From positions 6,510,001 to 6,574,000 of the forward strand of contig NZ_CP069526.1 in NCBI RefSeq assembly GCF_016889705.1: a stretch of 64,000 nt of DNA, in the 5' to 3' direction. The position numbers and the translations under genes are program-made. Source of the stretch: Amycolatopsis sp. FDAARGOS 1241. GTDB taxonomy: Bacteria; Actinomycetota; Actinomycetes; Mycobacteriales; Pseudonocardiaceae. The notes beneath the pieces were generated by a model. That model was not told the origin of the DNA and ran no database searches. It was given only the letters and a program-made list of their open reading frames with translations. Shown piece by piece: positions 9,318 to 19,619 of this stretch. Numbering within the stretch: the stretch's first letter is position 1; each line of letters starts with the position of its first letter.

Positions 9318-10406
9318 TCACAAGTCGGCCGTTGACGTCGCGGTTTCCAACGAGTGGAGCGACACGTACCTCTGCTGCTGCACGAACGCTGTACCCCGGC
9401 CGCTGCCTTCGTGCGGCAACGACCTACTCAGTTGACGGTGATCGGGGTGACCCGGCCCGGTGAGCAAGAACACTTGGTAGCGCCCGTCGGCCCACACAGC
9501 AGAGGAGGCGTCGATGACCGCGGCGATCTTCCGATCGAATCGATCGGTTGACGAACGAAGCTTGCTCGCTGACACATCGGTCCACTCGACGTTGTCACGA
9601 CGATGCAGGACGGCGGGAACCTCTCGCTTCACTTCGCGGTCTGCGTAGAACGCGAGGCGCTGACCCGGCCGGAAACCACGTCCAGCCTGGCACACGTAGG
9701 CGCGGCAGCTCTCATACAACGACCACGCGTTCTTCGCGGGCACAACGACGGTGTCGTCGGCGGTAACCGGCCGCTCTGCGTAGACAGCCAGGACGCGGCT
9801 GCACCTCTTCAGCCACTGAGCGGCCGCGTCGTCGATGTAGGAGGCGAGCTCCAGCACGTGGCGCACTTCGAACGGGATGTCGACGTTGATCGCCGAGTCG
9901 TGATGCGACAATCGGTTTCTGAACCTCCGGACGCGCTCGACCGCCACGGCGACTTGCTTGCGTTTGCCGTTCGAAAGGGGAAGCGCACGATGCAGGCAGT
10001 CGCGCCAAAGGTCCTCGTCCTTGACTCCGAGCAACCCCGACCAAAGGCCGAAGCTGAGGCCGGCGATGATCTGGTGCCGGGTCTCTTGACGCTGAGGCCT
10101 GAGGCGCTGTCTCACAGTGGCGACTGCCTCAGCCACGTGGTCTCCACCCGGAGTGGGCAACAGGAACCACGGAATCCCGTACTCATCCTCGCGATGGTGC
10201 TCCCGGTGACAACGGTCCAGAGCATTCCGGAGCAACACTTCCCAGTGGCCTACCGTGTGGAAGGCCGCCGAGGACGTGCGTGCGCTCCATTCATACAGAG
10301 CAAGAGCGACGGCTCGATCACCGTCGGCCTGGGCCAGGTAGGGGGCCATCCGCGGTTCGGACAGCATGCTCCAGACCGCAGGCCGATCGACTTCGACAGA
10401 ATTCAC
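9318..10406 (-). CDS. Abi-like protein with HEPN motif and C-terminal extension
   Basis: 362 residues from GTG 10406. The first 200 resemble the Abi-like (Abi_2/AbiD-AbiF) family of abortive-infection proteins: WEVLLRNALDRCHRE, a GLSFGLWSGLLG helix, LWRDCLHRALP, and VRRFRNRLSHHDS. The last carries R163-x4-H168, the HEPN ribonuclease signature. Residues 205-362 form an extension I do not recognise. The two 60-base lines I counted in the gene are 57-60% G+C against about 75% in neighbours, and codon choice is more relaxed, which points to horizontal transfer. It stands alone between a truncated operon and dxs, with no visible antitoxin. A phage-defence role is inferred from the family. Confidence 0.75.
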   Translation of the reverse strand: MNSVEVDRPAVWSMLSEPRMAPYLAQADGDRAVALALYEWSARTSSAAFHTVGHWEVLLRNALDRCHREHHREDEYGIPWFLLPTPGGDHVAEAVATVRQRLRPQRQETRHQIIAGLSFGLWSGLLGVKDEDLWRDCLHRALPLSNGKRKQVAVAVERVRRFRNRLSHHDSAINVDIPFEVRHVLELASYIDDAAAQWLKRCSRVLAVYAERPVTADDTVVVPAKNAWSLYESCRAYVCQAGRGFRPGQRLAFYADREVKREVPAVLHRRDNVEWTDVSASKLRSSTDRFDRKIAAVIDASSAVWADGRYQVFLLTGPGHPDHRQLSRSLPHEGSGRGTAFVQQQRYVSLHSLETATSTADL

Positions 10407-10529
10407 TGAGTGATGTCATCGTTTACCTCGAACGCCCCAGTGTCGCCTCTGCTTGCACGCGCCTGGGGCTCCTTTATTTCTGGCGTCGGCCACCCACACG
10501 AACCCTGTCGAGGCAACGGGCAAGACGGA

Positions 10530-10561
10530 AACGGCGGATTCCCCGAAGGAAACCCGCCGTT
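10530..10561 (-). terminator. Terminator of dxs
   Basis: Perfect 8-bp stem AACGGCGG/CCGCCGTT (10530-10537 and 10554-10561) with a 16-nt loop, 19 bases past the dxs stop codon. On the minus strand it is followed by a short TTTCCGTCTT stretch. Confidence 0.65.
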
Positions 10562-10580
10562 CGATCAGCTCTGCCGGTGA

Positions 10581-12494
10581 TCAGCCCCGCGGGTTCTCCG
10601 CCGGGACGTCCTGCGCCGAGCCCAGGCGGCCGGACGCCCACTCCGTGATGCGCCGCGCGACGTTCTGGGCGGTGAGGCCGACGCGGTCGAGAACCTGGTC
10701 GCGCGTGCCGTGCTCGTGGAAGGTCTGCGGGACGGCCAGGTCGCGCAGCGGGACGTCGCAGTCGGCGTCGCGCAGGAGGGCCGCGAGGGCGGAGCCGAAG
10801 CCGCCGTGGCGGCCGCTGTCCTCGACGGTCACGACGAGGCGGTGCTGCTCCGCGAGGGCGACCAGCTCGGCGGGCACCGGGACGACCCAGCGCGGGTCGA
10901 CGACGGTCACGCCGATGCCTTGGTCGGCCAAGCGATCGGCGACCGCGAGGGCCAGTTTGCCGAACGAACCCACGGCGACCAGCAGCACGTCCGGCGTGCA
11001 GGTCTCGCGCGGGCGGCGCAGCACGTCGACCGTGCCGAGGCGCTCGAGGGCCGGCACGTCGGGGCCGACCGAGCCCTTCGAGAACCGCAGCGCGGTCGGG
11101 CCGTCGGAAACGGCCACTGCCTCGCGCAGCTCCTCGCGCAGGGTGCCCGGGTCGCGCGGCGCGGCCACCCGCATGCCGGGCACCATGCCGAGCAGCGAGA
11201 GGTCCCACATGCCGTGGTGGCTCGGGCCGTCGGGACCGGTGATGCCGGCGCGGTCGAGCACGAACGTCACGGGCTGGCGGTGCAGCGCGACGTCCATCAG
11301 GACCTGGTCGAACGCGCGGTTGAGGAACGTGGAGTAGACCGCCACCACCGGGTGGCAGCCGCCCATCGCGAGGCCGGCCGCCGAGGTCACGGCGTGCTGC
11401 TCGGCGATGCCGACGTCGAACCAGCGGTCCGGGAACCGGTCGGCGAACTTCTCCAGCCCGGTGGACCGCAGCATCGCCGCCGTGATGGCCACCACGTCTT
11501 CGCGCTCGGCGCCGATCTTCGCGAGCTCGTCGCCGAACACCCCGGTCCAGCTCGGGCCCTTCACCGGCGGCAGCCCGGTCTCGGGGTCGATCGGGTCGGT
11601 CTGGTGCATCTGGTCGGCCTGGTGGTTCACCGCCGGCGCGTAGCCGTGGCCCTTCTCGGTGACGACGTGCACGATCACCGCACCGCCGAACGAGCGTGCG
11701 CTGTGCAGCGCCTTCTCCAGCGCGACCAGGTCGTGGCCGTCGACCGGGCCGAGGTACTTGAGGCCGAGGTCGGAGAACATGACCTGCGGGCTCAGCGCGT
11801 CCTTGATGCCGGCCTTCGCGGCGTGCAGCGCCGCGTAGATCGGCTTGCCCACCACCGGCGTGCTGCGCAGGATCTCGCGGCCGCCGTCGAGCAGGCGCTC
11901 GTAACCGGGCTGCAGGCGCAGCGAGGCGAGGTGGTCGGCGAGGCCGCCGATGGTCGGCGAGTAGGAGCGGCCGTTGTCGTTGATCACGATGACGACCGGG
12001 CGGTCCTTGTTCGCCGCGATGTTGTTGAGCGCCTCCCAGCACATGCCGCCGGTCAGCGCACCGTCGCCGACGACCGCCACGGCGTGGCGCGGGGCGCCGC
12101 CGGACAGCTCGAACGCCTTCGCCAGACCGTCCACATAGGACAGCGCGGTGGACGCGTGGCTGTTCTCCACCAGGTCGTGCTCGCTTTCGGCGCGCGACGG
12201 GTACCCCGTCGGGCCACCGAGCTGGCGCAGTTTGTCGAAATCACCGTGACGGCCCGTCACGATCTTGTGGACATAAGCCTGGTGGCCCACGTCCCACACG
12301 ATCGCATCGCGTGGTGACTCGAACACGCGGTGCAGCGCGAGCGTGAGCTCCACGACACCCAGGTTCGGCCCGAGGTGGCCACCCGAACGCCGCACCTTCT
12401 CGACGAGGAAGTCCCTGATCTCGGCGGCCAGCTCGTCGAGGTCCTCGACGCTCATGCGCTTCAGGTCCGCCGGTCCGTGCACGGAGTCCAGCAT
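10581..12494 (-). CDS. dxs: 1-deoxy-D-xylulose-5-phosphate synthase
   Basis: 637 residues from ATG 12494, full length for the family. It condenses pyruvate and glyceraldehyde 3-phosphate to 1-deoxyxylulose 5-phosphate, the entry step of the non-mevalonate isoprenoid pathway and of thiamine and pyridoxal supply. Visible motifs: the substrate/ThDP region [11 protein letters not shown] and [11 protein letters not shown], the ThDP/Mg site [18 protein letters not shown], the catalytic glutamate region [17 protein letters not shown], and [15 protein letters not shown]. The reading frame is clean, in contrast to the broken genes on both sides. It is divergent from the betB-like gene across 213 bases and corresponds to Rv2682c (dxs1) in M. 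tuberculosis by position. Confidence 0.97.
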   Translation of the reverse strand: MLDSVHGPADLKRMSVEDLDELAAEIRDFLVEKVRRSGGHLGPNLGVVELTLALHRVFESPRDAIVWDVGHQAYVHKIVTGRHGDFDKLRQLGGPTGYPSRAESEHDLVENSHASTALSYVDGLAKAFELSGGAPRHAVAVVGDGALTGGMCWEALNNIAANKDRPVVIVINDNGRSYSPTIGGLADHLASLRLQPGYERLLDGGREILRSTPVVGKPIYAALHAAKAGIKDALSPQVMFSDLGLKYLGPVDGHDLVALEKALHSARSFGGAVIVHVVTEKGHGYAPAVNHQADQMHQTDPIDPETGLPPVKGPSWTGVFGDELAKIGAEREDVVAITAAMLRSTGLEKFADRFPDRWFDVGIAEQHAVTSAAGLAMGGCHPVVAVYSTFLNRAFDQVLMDVALHRQPVTFVLDRAGITGPDGPSHHGMWDLSLLGMVPGMRVAAPRDPGTLREELREAVAVSDGPTALRFSKGSVGPDVPALERLGTVDVLRRPRETCTPDVLLVAVGSFGKLALAVADRLADQGIGVTVVDPRWVVPVPAELVALAEQHRLVVTVEDSGRHGGFGSALAALLRDADCDVPLRDLAVPQTFHEHGTRDQVLDRVGLTAQNVARRITEWASGRLGSAQDVPAENPRG

Positions 12495-12707
12495 CGTCAC
12501 AGCTCCACCTCGCCTGGTTCCCTTCGCTCCCGCCAGATCCGGCCAGTCTACGGACCGGCGCCACCACCGCTGCGGCACCCGCTCCCGGATCACACGTGAG
12601 CACCCGTCGCAACACCACGGTCGGGTGTGAACATGGGGTTCCGGCCAACTCGCGGCTACCGCGAGTGGCCACGATAATCCGAACCGGATCAAGATCGAGA
12701 GGACCTC
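12495..12707. promoter_or_regulatory. Divergent dxs/betB promoter region
   Basis: 213 bases between divergent starts. Candidate -10 boxes are TAGACT on the minus strand (12550-12545, about 50 bases before dxs) and GATAAT on the plus strand (12673-12678, 30 bases before betB). No good TTGACA-like -35 was seen for either, so assignments are tentative. A GAGAGGAC ribosome site precedes betB. Confidence 0.4.
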
Positions 12708-14177
12708 ATGGCGGACTTGTTCATCGGCGGTGAATGGGTGGACGCGAAGGCGGGTGGCCGGCGCGAGATCCGGTGCCCGGCCGACGGGTCCCCGGTCGCC
12801 GAGGTGGCCGAGGCCACGCGCGAGGACACCGAGGCCGCGATCGCCGCGGCGCGGCGCGCGTTCGACACCGGGCCCTGGCCCCGGACCCCCGCCGCCACGC
12901 GCGGTGACCTGCTGCTGCGCGCGGCCGACCTGCTCGACCGCGACGCCGAGGCGTTCGCCCGCGCCGAATCGCTCGATACCGGCAAACGCCTGGTGGAGAG
13001 CCGCTACGACATGACCGACATCGCCGCCTGCCTGCGCTACTTCGGCAAGCTCGCGGCCAACGACGCCGGCCGCGTGGTCGACACCGGCAGCGCCGGCTCG
13101 TTCAGCCGGATCGTGCACGAGCCGGTGGGCGTGTGCGGCCTCATCACGCCGTGGAACTACCCCCTGCTCCAGACCAGCTGGAAGGTCGCGCCCGCCCTGG
13201 CCGCGGGCAACACGTTCGTGCTCAAGCCGAGCGAGCTGACGCCCCACACGTCGATCATGCTGATGAAGCTGCTGACCGAGGCCGGCCTGCCCGGTGGCGT
13301 CGCCAACCTGGTGCTCGGCGCCGGTCCGGAGGCGGGCGCGCCGCTGTCGGAGCACCCCGACGTGGACCTGGTGTCCTTCACCGGCGGCCTGGCCACGGGC
13401 CGGGTCATCGCCGCCGGCGCCGCGGCGACGGTGAAAAAGGTGGCACTGGAGCTCGGCGGCAAGAACCCCAACGTGGTGTTCGCCGACGCCGACTTCGAGA
13501 CGGCCGTGGACTACGCGCTCACAGCCGTGTTCCTGCACTCCGGACAAGTCTGCTCCGCCGGCGCGCGGCTCATCGTGCAGCGCGAGTGGCACGACGAGTT
13601 CGTCGACGAGCTGGTGCGCCGCGCCGAGCGGATCCGCCTCGGCGGGCCGTTCGACGAGCGCGCCGAGACCGGTCCGCTCATCTCCGCCGCCCACCGCGAG
13701 AAGGTGGAGCGCTACGTCGCCAAGGCCCTGGAAGAGGGCGCCGTGCTCCGCACCGGCGGTAAGCGGCCCGACGACCCCGCGCTGCAGTCGGGGTTCTACT
13801 ACCTGCCGACGATCCTCGACGACGTGCGCCAGGGCAGCAACGCCGTGGTCGAGGAATCGTTCGGACCGGTGCTGACCGTCGAAACCTTCACCGACGAGGA
13901 CGACGCCGTGCGCATCGCGAACGACACCTGCTACGGGCTCGCCGGCGGGGTGTTCACCAACGACGCGGCCAAGGCCCAGCGCGTGGCCGGCCGATTGCGC
14001 CACGGCACCGTGTGGATCAACGACTACCACCCGTACCTGCCGCAGGCCGAATGGGGCGGGTACAAGCAGTCCGGCTTCGGCCGCGAGCTCGGCCCGACGG
14101 GGCTCGCCGAGTACACGGAGGCCAAGCACATCTACCAGAACCTGCGTCCCGGCCCGCAGAAGTGGTTCGCCGGCTGA
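12708..14177 (+). CDS. betB: Betaine-aldehyde-type NAD-dependent aldehyde dehydrogenase
   Basis: 489 residues from ATG 12708 with a GAGAGGAC ribosome site. Oxidises an aldehyde to the acid with NAD+. Catalytic residues are present: N150 in TPWNYP, K173, E248 in LELGGKNPN and nucleophile C282 in [11 protein letters not shown]-binding SFTGGLATG and the C-terminal [16 protein letters not shown] motif are typical of glycine-betaine aldehyde dehydrogenases. It is followed by an APC permease and a GMC oxidoreductase on the same strand, the usual arrangement of actinobacterial choline uptake and oxidation to glycine betaine, an osmoprotectant. Substrate identity rests on this context. Confidence 0.85.
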   Translation: MADLFIGGEWVDAKAGGRREIRCPADGSPVAEVAEATREDTEAAIAAARRAFDTGPWPRTPAATRGDLLLRAADLLDRDAEAFARAESLDTGKRLVESRYDMTDIAACLRYFGKLAANDAGRVVDTGSAGSFSRIVHEPVGVCGLITPWNYPLLQTSWKVAPALAAGNTFVLKPSELTPHTSIMLMKLLTEAGLPGGVANLVLGAGPEAGAPLSEHPDVDLVSFTGGLATGRVIAAGAAATVKKVALELGGKNPNVVFADADFETAVDYALTAVFLHSGQVCSAGARLIVQREWHDEFVDELVRRAERIRLGGPFDERAETGPLISAAHREKVERYVAKALEEGAVLRTGGKRPDDPALQSGFYYLPTILDDVRQGSNAVVEESFGPVLTVETFTDEDDAVRIANDTCYGLAGGVFTNDAAKAQRVAGRLRHGTVWINDYHPYLPQAEWGGYKQSGFGRELGPTGLAEYTEAKHIYQNLRPGPQKWFAG

Positions 14178-14242
14178 CGCTGCCGCCCGTGCCCCGCCCC
14201 CAGCCCTAGTCCGATCGAGAACCACCGAAAGGACCAGTGCCC

Positions 14243-15779
14243 GTGAGCACCGACACCAGCGACCTCGAGCTGAGCGAATTCGGCTACACCAACCAGCTCA
14301 AGAGAACGCTGGGCAGCTTCCACACCTTCGCCGCGGGGATCAGCTACATCTCGGTGCTCACGGGGTCTTCCAGCTCTCCTACCTGGGCCTTTCCGAAAGA
14401 GGGCCGGCGTACTGGTGGTCGTGGCCGATGGTGTTCGGCGGGCAGCTGATGGTGGCGCTGAGCTTCGCGGAGCCGGCCGCGCAGTACCCGGTTGGCCGGG
14501 TCGGTCTACAACTGGGCGAAGAAGCTCAGCAACCCGCACGTCGCCTGGCTCGCGGGCTGGATGATGCTGCTGGCCTCGATCGTGTCGATCTCCGCGACGG
14601 CGCTGGCCTACCAGCGGACGCTGCCGCAGATCACGTCGTTCTTCCAGTTCGTCGGCGACGGCTCGGGCTCGAGCGATGCGGCCAACGGCGTGCTGCTCGC
14701 GACTTGCCTGATCGTGTTCACCACGCTGGTCAACGCGTTCGGCGTGAAGCTGATGGCGCGGATCAACAGCGCGGGCGTCTTCGTCGAACTGCTCTTCGCG
14801 GTGCTGCTGGTGCTCTTCCTCGCGTTCCACTTCGTGCGTGGCCCCGGCGTGGTCACGGAGACCAACGGCACGGGCGCGGGCCACGCGGGTGGTTACCTCG
14901 GGGCGTTCCTGATCGCGGCCATCGCGTCTTCGTACGTCATGTACGGGTTCGACACGGCGGCGTCGCTCGGCGAAGAATCCGTGGACCCGCACCGCAACGC
15001 GCCCAAGGCGATCCTGCGCGCGCTGGTGGCGTCGTTCGTGCTCGGCGGGTTGATCATCCTGTTCGCGCTGATGGCGGTCGGCAACATCCGCGCGCCGGAG
15101 CTCGGCACGATCGGCCTGCAGTACCTGCTGACCGACGCGCTCGGGCCGGCGATCGGGCGGATCTTCTTGTTCGTGGTGTTCGTGGCGATCACGGTGTGCG
15201 TGCTGGCCCGTGCACACCGCGGCCATCCGCATCGCGTTCGCCATGGCGCGGGCCAACGCGCTGCCCGGCGGTTCGAAATTGGCGCGCGTGAGCGAGAAGT
15301 CGGGTACGCCGGTGCTGCCCGCGATCGTGATCGGCGTGCTCGCGGTGGCGCTGCTGCTGGTGAACGTCAACTCGACCCAGATCTTCTCGGCCGTGACGAG
15401 CCTCGCGATCGTCCTGATCTACCTCGCGTACCTGCTGGTGACCGTGCCGATGCCGGTCAAGCGGCTGCGTGGCGGCCGGCCGCGCGAGGACTGCCCGCCA
15501 GGGCGGTTCTCCCTGGGGCGCTGGGGACTGCCGGTGAACGTACTGGCCGTACAGTGGGGCCTGGCCATGACCGTGAACCTCGCCTGGCCCCGCACGGAGA
15601 TCTACAACGCGTCCCCGCCCTTCCACTGGTACCTGCGGTGGAGTTCGGTGCTCTTCGTCGGTGTCTTCGCGGCCGGCGGGTTCGCCTACTACTGGTTCGT
15701 GCAGCGCCACCGCACCGGGGTGCTGGCCGACCACGGCGCGGGGCCGCTTTCCCTTGCCGATGAGGAGGATTCCCGGTGA
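14243..15779 (+). pseudogene. APC-family permease of the choline/betaine cluster, frameshifted
   Basis: Start chosen at GTG 14243, 9 bases after AAAGGA. It encodes about 510 residues with around 12 membrane helices ([58 protein letters not shown]). Frame changes occur near 14365, 14490 and 15210; the last segment ends at TGA 15777-15779, overlapping the next gene's GTG. The long middle stretch is intact. APC permeases beside choline-oxidising enzymes are commonly annotated as choline or amino-acid uptake proteins. Three indels in one gene, with conserved protein on both sides of each, fit either sequence errors or very recent inactivation. Confidence 0.75.
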
Positions 15780-17323
15780 ACGAGTTCGACTACGTCGTGG
15801 TCGGCGGCGGCACGGCGGGTTCGGTGGTGGCGGCGCGGCTCTCGGAGGACCCGGGCGTGACCGTGTGCCTGCTGGAGGCGGGACCGTCCGATGTGGACGA
15901 CCCGGCCGTGCTCGAGCTGACGAAGTGGATGGCGCTGCTGGAATCCGGCTACGACTGGGACTACCTGGTGGAGCCGCAGGAGGCCGGCAACTCGTACCTG
16001 CGCCAGGCCCGCGCCCGGGTGCTGGGCGGGTGTTCGTCGCACAACTCGTGCATTGCGTTCTGGGCACCGGCCGAAGACCTCGACGACTGGGCCGCGCTGG
16101 GCCTGCCGGGCTGGTCGGCCGCGGACGTTTTCCCGCTGTACCAGCGCCTCGAGACCAACGACGGCCCCGGTGAGCACCACGGCCGCTCGGGTCCGGTGAC
16201 GATCCGGTCGGTGCCGCCGAAGGACCCCGCGGGCGTTGCGCTGCTCGCGGCGTGCGAGCAGGCGGGTATCCCGACGACGGAGTTCAACTCCGGCAAGACC
16301 GTGACGCACGGGGCGAACTGGTTCCAGATCAACGCGCGCGAGGACGGTGTCCGGTCCTCGGCTTCGGTGTCGTACCTGCACCCGGTGCTGGACTCGAGGC
16401 CGAACCTGCAGGTGCGCACGGGCGCCCGGGCCAAGCGGCTGTTGTTCGACGGCCGCCGCTGTACCGGCGTCGAACTGCAGGCCCCGGACCTCATCCACCA
16501 TTCGACGGTGACCGCGCGGCGCGAGGTGATCGTGAGCTCGGGCGCGATCGACACGCCGAAGCTGCTGATGCTGTCGGGCATCGGGCCGGAGGAGCACCTT
16601 CGCGAGGTGGGCGTGGACGTGCTGGTGGACTCGCCGGGCGTCGGCTCGAACCTGGAGGACCACCCCGAGGGCCTGGTCATGTGGGACGCGCTGCAGCCGA
16701 TGGTCACGGAGTCCACGCAGTGGTGGGAGATCGGCATCTTCACGACCACCGAGGACGGCCTCGACCGCCCCGACCTGATGTTCCACTACGGGTCGGTGCC
16801 CTTCGACCTGAACACGCTGCGCCACGGCTACCCCACCACGGAGAACGGCTTCTGCCTCACGCCGAACGTCACGCGCAGCCGCTCGCGCGGCACGGTCCGC
16901 CTGCGCACCCGCGACTTCCGCGACAAGCCCCGCGTCGATCCCCGCTACTTCACCGACGAGCACGACATGCGCGTCATGACGGCCGGGGTGCGGCTGGCCC
17001 GCGACATCGCCGCGCAGCCGGCCCTGGACGAATGGGCCGGTACCGAACTCGCCCCGGGCCGCGACTGCGTCTCGGACGACGAGATCGCGGACTACCTGCG
17101 CAAGACCCACAACACCGTCTACCACCCGGCCTGCACGGCCCGCATGGGCCCGGACAGCGACCCCTCGGCGGTGGTCGACGCCCGCCTGCGCGTGCGCGGT
17201 GTGTCCGGCCTGCGTGTCGCCGACGCGTCGGTCATGCCCTTCCTGGTGACCGTCAACCCGTGCATCACGACGATGGCGATCGGCGAGAAGTGCGCGGACC
17301 TGGTGCGGGAAGACCGCGGCTGA
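15776..17323 (+). CDS. betA: GMC-family FAD oxidoreductase (choline dehydrogenase-like)
   Basis: 515 residues from GTG 15776, overlapping the permease stop by four bases, with GAGGAGGA as ribosome site. FAD-binding GxGxxG at residues 10-15 (VVGGGTAGS), GMC signature 1 (ARARVLGGCSSHNSCI), signature 2 (SSGAIDTPKLLMLSGIGP), and the catalytic His/Asn pair in TVYHPACTARMG and NPCITTMAIGEKCADL. Such enzymes oxidise an alcohol to an aldehyde. With the upstream betaine-aldehyde dehydrogenase it would convert choline to glycine betaine. The gene is intact, so the oxidation pair could still work if choline enters by another carrier. Confidence 0.87.
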   Translation: MNEFDYVVVGGGTAGSVVAARLSEDPGVTVCLLEAGPSDVDDPAVLELTKWMALLESGYDWDYLVEPQEAGNSYLRQARARVLGGCSSHNSCIAFWAPAEDLDDWAALGLPGWSAADVFPLYQRLETNDGPGEHHGRSGPVTIRSVPPKDPAGVALLAACEQAGIPTTEFNSGKTVTHGANWFQINAREDGVRSSASVSYLHPVLDSRPNLQVRTGARAKRLLFDGRRCTGVELQAPDLIHHSTVTARREVIVSSGAIDTPKLLMLSGIGPEEHLREVGVDVLVDSPGVGSNLEDHPEGLVMWDALQPMVTESTQWWEIGIFTTTEDGLDRPDLMFHYGSVPFDLNTLRHGYPTTENGFCLTPNVTRSRSRGTVRLRTRDFRDKPRVDPRYFTDEHDMRVMTAGVRLARDIAAQPALDEWAGTELAPGRDCVSDDEIADYLRKTHNTVYHPACTARMGPDSDPSAVVDARLRVRGVSGLRVADASVMPFLVTVNPCITTMAIGEKCADLVREDRG

Positions 17324-17416
17324 ACCGGCCGGGACCGTCCACCTGCGGCCGTCCGGAGGCGGTGGAACCGGTAACGGCACCGGTAGGCTCGGGGCCCCTG
17401 GGTCGCGGGAGGTGTC

Positions 17417-17842
17417 GTGGGCGGTGGGGCGCTGCGGAGAACACGGGCGGTCGTGGTGCTGGCCGCGTCGGTGGTCGGCGGGGTGGCCCTGGTGCTGCCC
17501 GCGGTGCGGTACACGACTGCGAAGTTCCCCGACGGGGTGCCGAGCCCGGACCTGAGCCTGGCGCTGCGCCTGGTGTGCGCGGCGGCGCTCGCGGCGGCCG
17601 TCGCCCTGGGGTGGGTGGCGCTGAAGCGCCGCAGCGACGAGGTGCTGGCGTTCGCGACACTGCCGGCGCTGATCGTGGTCGGGATAGCCGTGCGGTACCT
17701 GGTGCGGACGCTGCCCGGGCTGGCCGACCTCTTCCCGGCCGCGGCGATCGCGCCGGGGCTCGGGGCGTGGGTGCTGCTCGGCGTCGGGGTGCTGCTGACG
17801 CTGACCGGGCTGGCGAGCGGGTTCGCCGTCAAGCGCGGCTGA
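17417..17842 (+). CDS. Small four-helix membrane protein, unknown function
   Basis: 141 residues from GTG 17417 with GGGAGG five bases upstream. Four hydrophobic segments are visible (about 12-32, 51-70, 80-97 and 112-133), separated by short basic or polar loops (ALKRRSDEV). It ends in a short basic cytoplasmic tail (AVKRG). I recognise no family. It sits 93 bases after the GMC oxidoreductase, with an intervening region that holds nothing evident, and 30 bases before a decayed binding-protein gene. Confidence 0.6.
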   Translation: MGGGALRRTRAVVVLAASVVGGVALVLPAVRYTTAKFPDGVPSPDLSLALRLVCAAALAAAVALGWVALKRRSDEVLAFATLPALIVVGIAVRYLVRTLPGLADLFPAAAIAPGLGAWVLLGVGVLLTLTGLASGFAVKRG

Positions 17843-17872
17843 GCGTCGCCAAGACAGGCATGGCTACCTCGC

Positions 17873-18860
17873 ATGGCTTCTGGCCTGGTGGGGCGGCGCG
17901 GTGCCCTCCGAGCCGCTGCAGGGCCGTCGGCGGGGCCGGCCCTCGCGGCGTGTGCGAGCGGCGGTTCGCCGGACGCCGGGGGTGCGCCGGCACCGGGCTT
18001 CCCGGTCGAGGTGAAAGGTGTCGAGGGCACGGCGACGATCCCGCGGCCGCCACAGCGCGTGGTGTCCGCGGGCCAGTACCGCGACGCCGACGCGGCCGTC
18101 GCGCTCGATGTCGTCCCGCTCATCACGCCGGACCTGGACAAGTTCCTGCCGGGCGGCCGGGTCGCCGTGGCTGACGGGCGAAGCCGGGGCCACTCGCCGG
18201 AACTGTTCGCCGACGCGCAGCTGCCTTTCGAGCGCATTGCCGCCCTCAAACCCGACCTCATCCTGGGCACCGGCGTTGCGCAGGACTGCAAGACCCTCAG
18301 CCCCATTGCGCCGACGCTGTCGTCGGCCGCCGGGTACCACAAGGACACCTGGCAGGTCACCACCCGCCGCGTCGGCACCGCGCTGGGCCGCTCGCCCGAA
18401 GCCGACCGCCTCGTCGCCGGCGTCGAAGCCCGGATCGAACCCGCGAAGGACCCGAACCCCGCGTTCGCGGGCCGCACGTTCACCATCGAACCCGGGACCG
18501 GCGACGGCACCGTCACCACGATCAGCAGCGTCACCGACGCTCCGCCGTGTTCTTCGCGCAGCTCGGGCTCGTGCTGTCGCCGAAGGTGACTTCGGTCCCC
18601 AGACCTCCATCCCGGGCCGCTCCCGGATCAGCCCGGAACGGCTCGACCTCGTCGACGCGGATGTCGTCGTCCTCACCGACACCCCCGGCAGCCGGGCCCG
18701 GACCGAGGGGCAGCCGCTGCCCGCCGTCCGCCGCGGCTCCTCCCTCGCGCTCGGCTTCACGACGACGATCGCGCTGACGTTCCCGTCGGCGCTGAGCGTG
18801 CCCTACGGCCTGGGTGAAGCCGTGCCCACGCTCTCCGGCGCCCTCAATGCCTGCTCCGGC
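17873..18860 (+). pseudogene. Ferri-siderophore-type ABC substrate-binding lipoprotein, decayed
   Basis: Starts at ATG 17873. A twin-arginine-like lipoprotein signal (RRGALRAAAG, then ALAACASGG with the lipid-accepting Cys) is followed by segments typical of iron-siderophore binding proteins: PPQRVVSAGQYRDADAAVAL, LPFERIAALKPDLILGTG and TLSPIAPTLSSAAGYHKDTW. The frame shifts near 18540 and 18590; the last piece (SRISPERLDLVDADVVVLTD, ALSVPYGLGEAVPTLSGAL) has no stop before it runs into the convergent gene. No permease or ATPase partner is nearby, so even an intact protein would be an orphan. Confidence 0.65.
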
Positions 18861-19499
18861 GGGCACCGCACGCCCCCACCCGGCACCCTCCCCAAGAACG
18901 CCGCCAGCCGGTCCGCCGCCGCCGCACCCCGCGGACCCGGCTGCGGCGGTCCGAACGGCCCACCCGAGGCCCGCCCAAGGTCGCCGAACCGCGCCCGCCA
19001 CGACTCCAGCGCCTGCGCCGCCGGCTCCGGCTCGAGGTCCGTCGGCTGTCCGGTCGCATCGGCAAGGTCCCAGCCGTGGGCGAGGAACTCGTTGAGCCGC
19101 AACTGCACGAGCAGCGAACCCGCCACTTCGCCCAGCGGTGTCACCACCAGCCGATCCGCGAGATCCGGCGCCGCCTGCACTGCCCGCACCCGCGAGACCG
19201 AAGCGGCGAACGCCGCCGCGGGATCCGTACCGAGGTAGTCGCGGGGCGGGCGGACCGGACCCGGCCCACTCCGCCGCCCGCGCGTTGCCGTGCGCGAGGT
19301 GGTTCACCACCGTGCGCACGTCCCGCTCCGAACACGCCCTCGGCAGCGCAAACTGGTCGCCGCGCACCGCCGAACCCACGTCCGGAACCGCGACCGCGGC
19401 GCGGTGGAAATCGTCGAGAAGCGTGATGCCGGAAGTGTCGCGCGCCACCGACAATTTCGCGTCCGACGTCACTGCGGCGGCCGGTGCCAACCTCACCAC
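18844..19499 (-). pseudogene. Mycothiol-dependent isomerase-type (TIGR03086-like) protein, frameshifted
   Basis: Convergent with the preceding gene. The recovered protein has the N-terminal helix and metal-site region of the mycothiol maleylpyruvate isomerase/DinB-like superfamily (LPRACSERDVRTVVNHLAHGN) and, after a frame change near 19235, the conserved middle and C-terminal parts (AVQAAPDLADRLVVTPLGEV, LNEFLAHGWDLADATGQP, DRLAAFLGRVP). A last shift near the end puts the stop at about 18844. Members bind a metal through three His/Asp residues, and many have unknown substrates. The start is uncertain (GTG 19499 or about 19440). No partner gene is seen. Confidence 0.6.
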
Positions 19500-19619
19500 G
19501 GCGCGAGATCGCGCCGGCTCCGGACGGGGCGGTGCGATCGGCCCCCGGCCGATCCGACCGCTGCATCAGGAAGCCGGCTTGAGGCGATCTCGCACGCCCC
19601 GCCGGAGGCTGGGCCGAAA

